64,000 bases of DNA. Source: Hofstenia miamia. Lineage: Eukaryota > Xenacoelomorpha > Acoela. Location of the stretch: NCBI GenBank assembly GCA_004352715.1, contig SCFE01000111.1, positions 1,536,357-1,600,356 on the forward strand. The letters run 5' to 3'. The notes beneath the pieces are model-generated. The model had not been told where the DNA came from. It ran no database searches and worked only from the letters and a program-made list of their open reading frames with translations. A program made the position numbers and the translations under genes. Below, piece by piece: positions 62,508 to 64,000 of this stretch; position 1 is the first letter of the stretch, and the number at the start of each line of letters is the position of its first letter.

Positions 62508-62541
<34 letters not shown>
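60016..62541 (+). mobile_element. APE-type LINE retrotransposon, decayed, with ATT tail
   Basis: In order on the + strand: apurinic-type endonuclease (DVCIGAKTHLNYRTDD, GVYFPPKP, VVICGGDFNRMDTDP with the GDFN block, FPTRKEAYLDKIFTNR), then reverse transcriptase (TPSLDGIPHWVLSNF; GIFPDGHKMQDIVLIPK; GGRQGTVNGPNLWNL; ILIIFADDMKVV with the catalytic FADD) and a thumb/C-terminal region with KCREIVVFSR and TILGVIFEEDL. It ends AATAAAGC followed by an ATT microsatellite (about 62505-62541). The frame shifts several times and the 5' end is missing. This tail type is shared with the smaller LINE copies at the window start, but the protein is a different lineage (CR1/Jockey-like). Confidence 0.9.
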
Positions 62542-62544
62542 TTA

Positions 62545-64000
62545 TGAAATCGTAAAACAATCAATCAAGTTTTGACTATTTGCAGAAATTCATTATGGAA
62601 CACATTGATTTATTAGTGAAATATTGAAAGTTGAAAAGAATTTGTGTAGCTTCGATTTCTCAGTACTATTTATATTTGTGCTATGACTTAAGGTTGTAAT
62701 CATTTCATTTTCAATTTGTACAAAAAAATTGTTCAAATGAGCTTTGTTTGGGGAATATTACATATTCAGAAGCTGTCTACTATTGCAATTAGGCGGGTTT
62801 AGGATGTAAATCCAGAGACTCATATGTGTTATTATTTGAAATGTTTTTCTTAAGTTTAGGTTTTAGTTTTTTATCAATTAAGAACATAACACCTCCTCCT
62901 GTTGTTTAATTGGAAAAGTAAAGTTTGATTTCTATCTTATCTGAATAGCCTAAATTTGTAATTATTAATTGACCAAGAAAAATTTTCATTTTTATGGATA
63001 CTACAAGACAGAATTGTAACCGTGTGTGCTTTACTTCATGCCTTGCAAAATATTTAGCTTTTCTTAACCGCGCCCAAAATTTATTGAAGAAATAATGTCC
63101 TACTGCTCACAATTTTGTGAAATAGACATTGTTCTTATCAATTCTAAGCTTACCTAGGAATTGTGCAAGAAAACCGTGTGTAAAGTAAAAAGTAAATGAA
63201 CTGCTGTGATAAGAAAAATTAGACGCATTAAAATATGCATCTTTCATAATTCATTTACATACAAACTAGAAAGATTGTATTAAGCAATCAATGGATTTAA
63301 GCTTTTTATCAGTGTAGTGTTAATTTTCAACACAGAGCTTTTTCCGAGGTATTGCTAAAAATCTTTTAAATTTTTAAAGAATTTTCTGCCAATTTTCATC
63401 TCTGTTCACGTTTGGAGAATCGTGTAACAAAGTTTTGAATATAACAATGAAAATGTTGATACTTAACTCACTTCATGTGAACAATATGGAATTTTTGGAT
63501 TTGCAAAACTGTGGCTCATATATTTTCATTACAATCACCTTAGTAGCTTATAGGAGACAATATACTTGCCTCGATATAAATACGTGTCGTGCCGTGAACA
63601 AAAAATATTTTAGAAGCCCGGACCGTGCCTAAAGCAACTTATCAAACTGCCATGGATAAAATGGTTGTGAAATCATTGGAACGTATTGCTATACCAGTAG
63701 TGTACATAGTCAAGACTTGAAGGCACAAAATGACCTTGAGCTCTGCGATATCGAGGGGGGTGTTTGCAAATGTTAATTAGTGAGTCATTCTACTTGACAA
63801 ATGTTTTGACAGCTTACTAATGGGTTTTTAGTGACGTCAGATATTTTTAAATAATGGATTTTCAATTAGTAATGATTTTAATTGATTTACATATTACGGC
63901 CGTTTTTTGGTATGAGTAATTTTTAATATCACATTTGTTTGCATTACGCCATGTTAATATATACCTTATTATAACAACCCCTTTCGGGATACTTACACAT
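62545..64000. other. No recognisable feature
   Basis: AT-rich sequence without conserved frames. I see no RNA genes or mobile-element ends that I can support. Confidence 0.5.

Noticed and set aside
1-64000. CRISPR arrays, operons, phage genes or other prokaryotic systems
   Set aside because: The sequence has spliceosomal introns and animal genes. Repeats present are transposon ends and microsatellites, without regular repeat-spacer structure.
1-64000. tRNA or rRNA genes
   Set aside because: I saw no A-box/B-box pair with a cloverleaf and no rRNA-like conserved stretch by eye; a covariance-model scan would settle it.

Overview
This is an AT-rich (roughly two-thirds A+T) window from an invertebrate animal nuclear genome. 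The evidence is spliceosomal GT-AG introns, long intronic microsatellites, animal-specific signalling genes and a dense load of decayed animal transposons. Seven or more introns are only 35-45 nt long, while others run to several kb. That mix suits a small-intron invertebrate such as a flatworm or related lophotrochozoan, but I cannot fix the taxon from sequence alone.

The centre of the window is one gene on the + strand, 10868-57263. It is an ASK-family MAP kinase kinase kinase (MAP3K5/ASK1 type), which I reconstruct in about 30 exons. Exon phases join consistently and the summed exon length (4041 nt, 1346 codons plus stop) is close to human ASK1 (1374 aa). The order is N-terminal thioredoxin-binding-like region, central regulatory region, kinase domain (about residues 640-900), C-terminal regulatory region, a coiled-coil-like segment and a SAM-like domain. 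One exon (exon 23) is tentative.

Upstream, on the - strand at about 5918-4184, lies a second gene homologous to FAM117/GLCCI1, in four clear exons plus one tentative exon. One of its introns is 43 nt.

Almost everything else is mobile-element debris. Around 1-10.9 kb there are three 5'-truncated copies of one LINE family, a hAT transposase C-terminus, and Harbinger-like MITEs with TWA target duplications. Further MITE copies sit in ASK intron 1. A piggyBac element with good inverted ends and TTAA sites sits in intron 17 and interrupts the kinase-coding part of the gene. A decayed piggyBac complex lies in intron 22. Intron 28 holds a pogo/Tigger element, a Tigger transposase remnant and a Merlin transposase remnant. 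Downstream of the ASK gene are a retroelement endonuclease fragment interrupted by an N gap (59115-59138) and a decayed APE-type LINE ending in an ATT microsatellite.

I did not find a wholly new system. The points most worth a second look are the ASK gene's tiny/giant intron pattern with one GC-AG intron, the candidate ASK exon that lies between transposon inverted repeats, and the MITE family with repeated subterminal modules.
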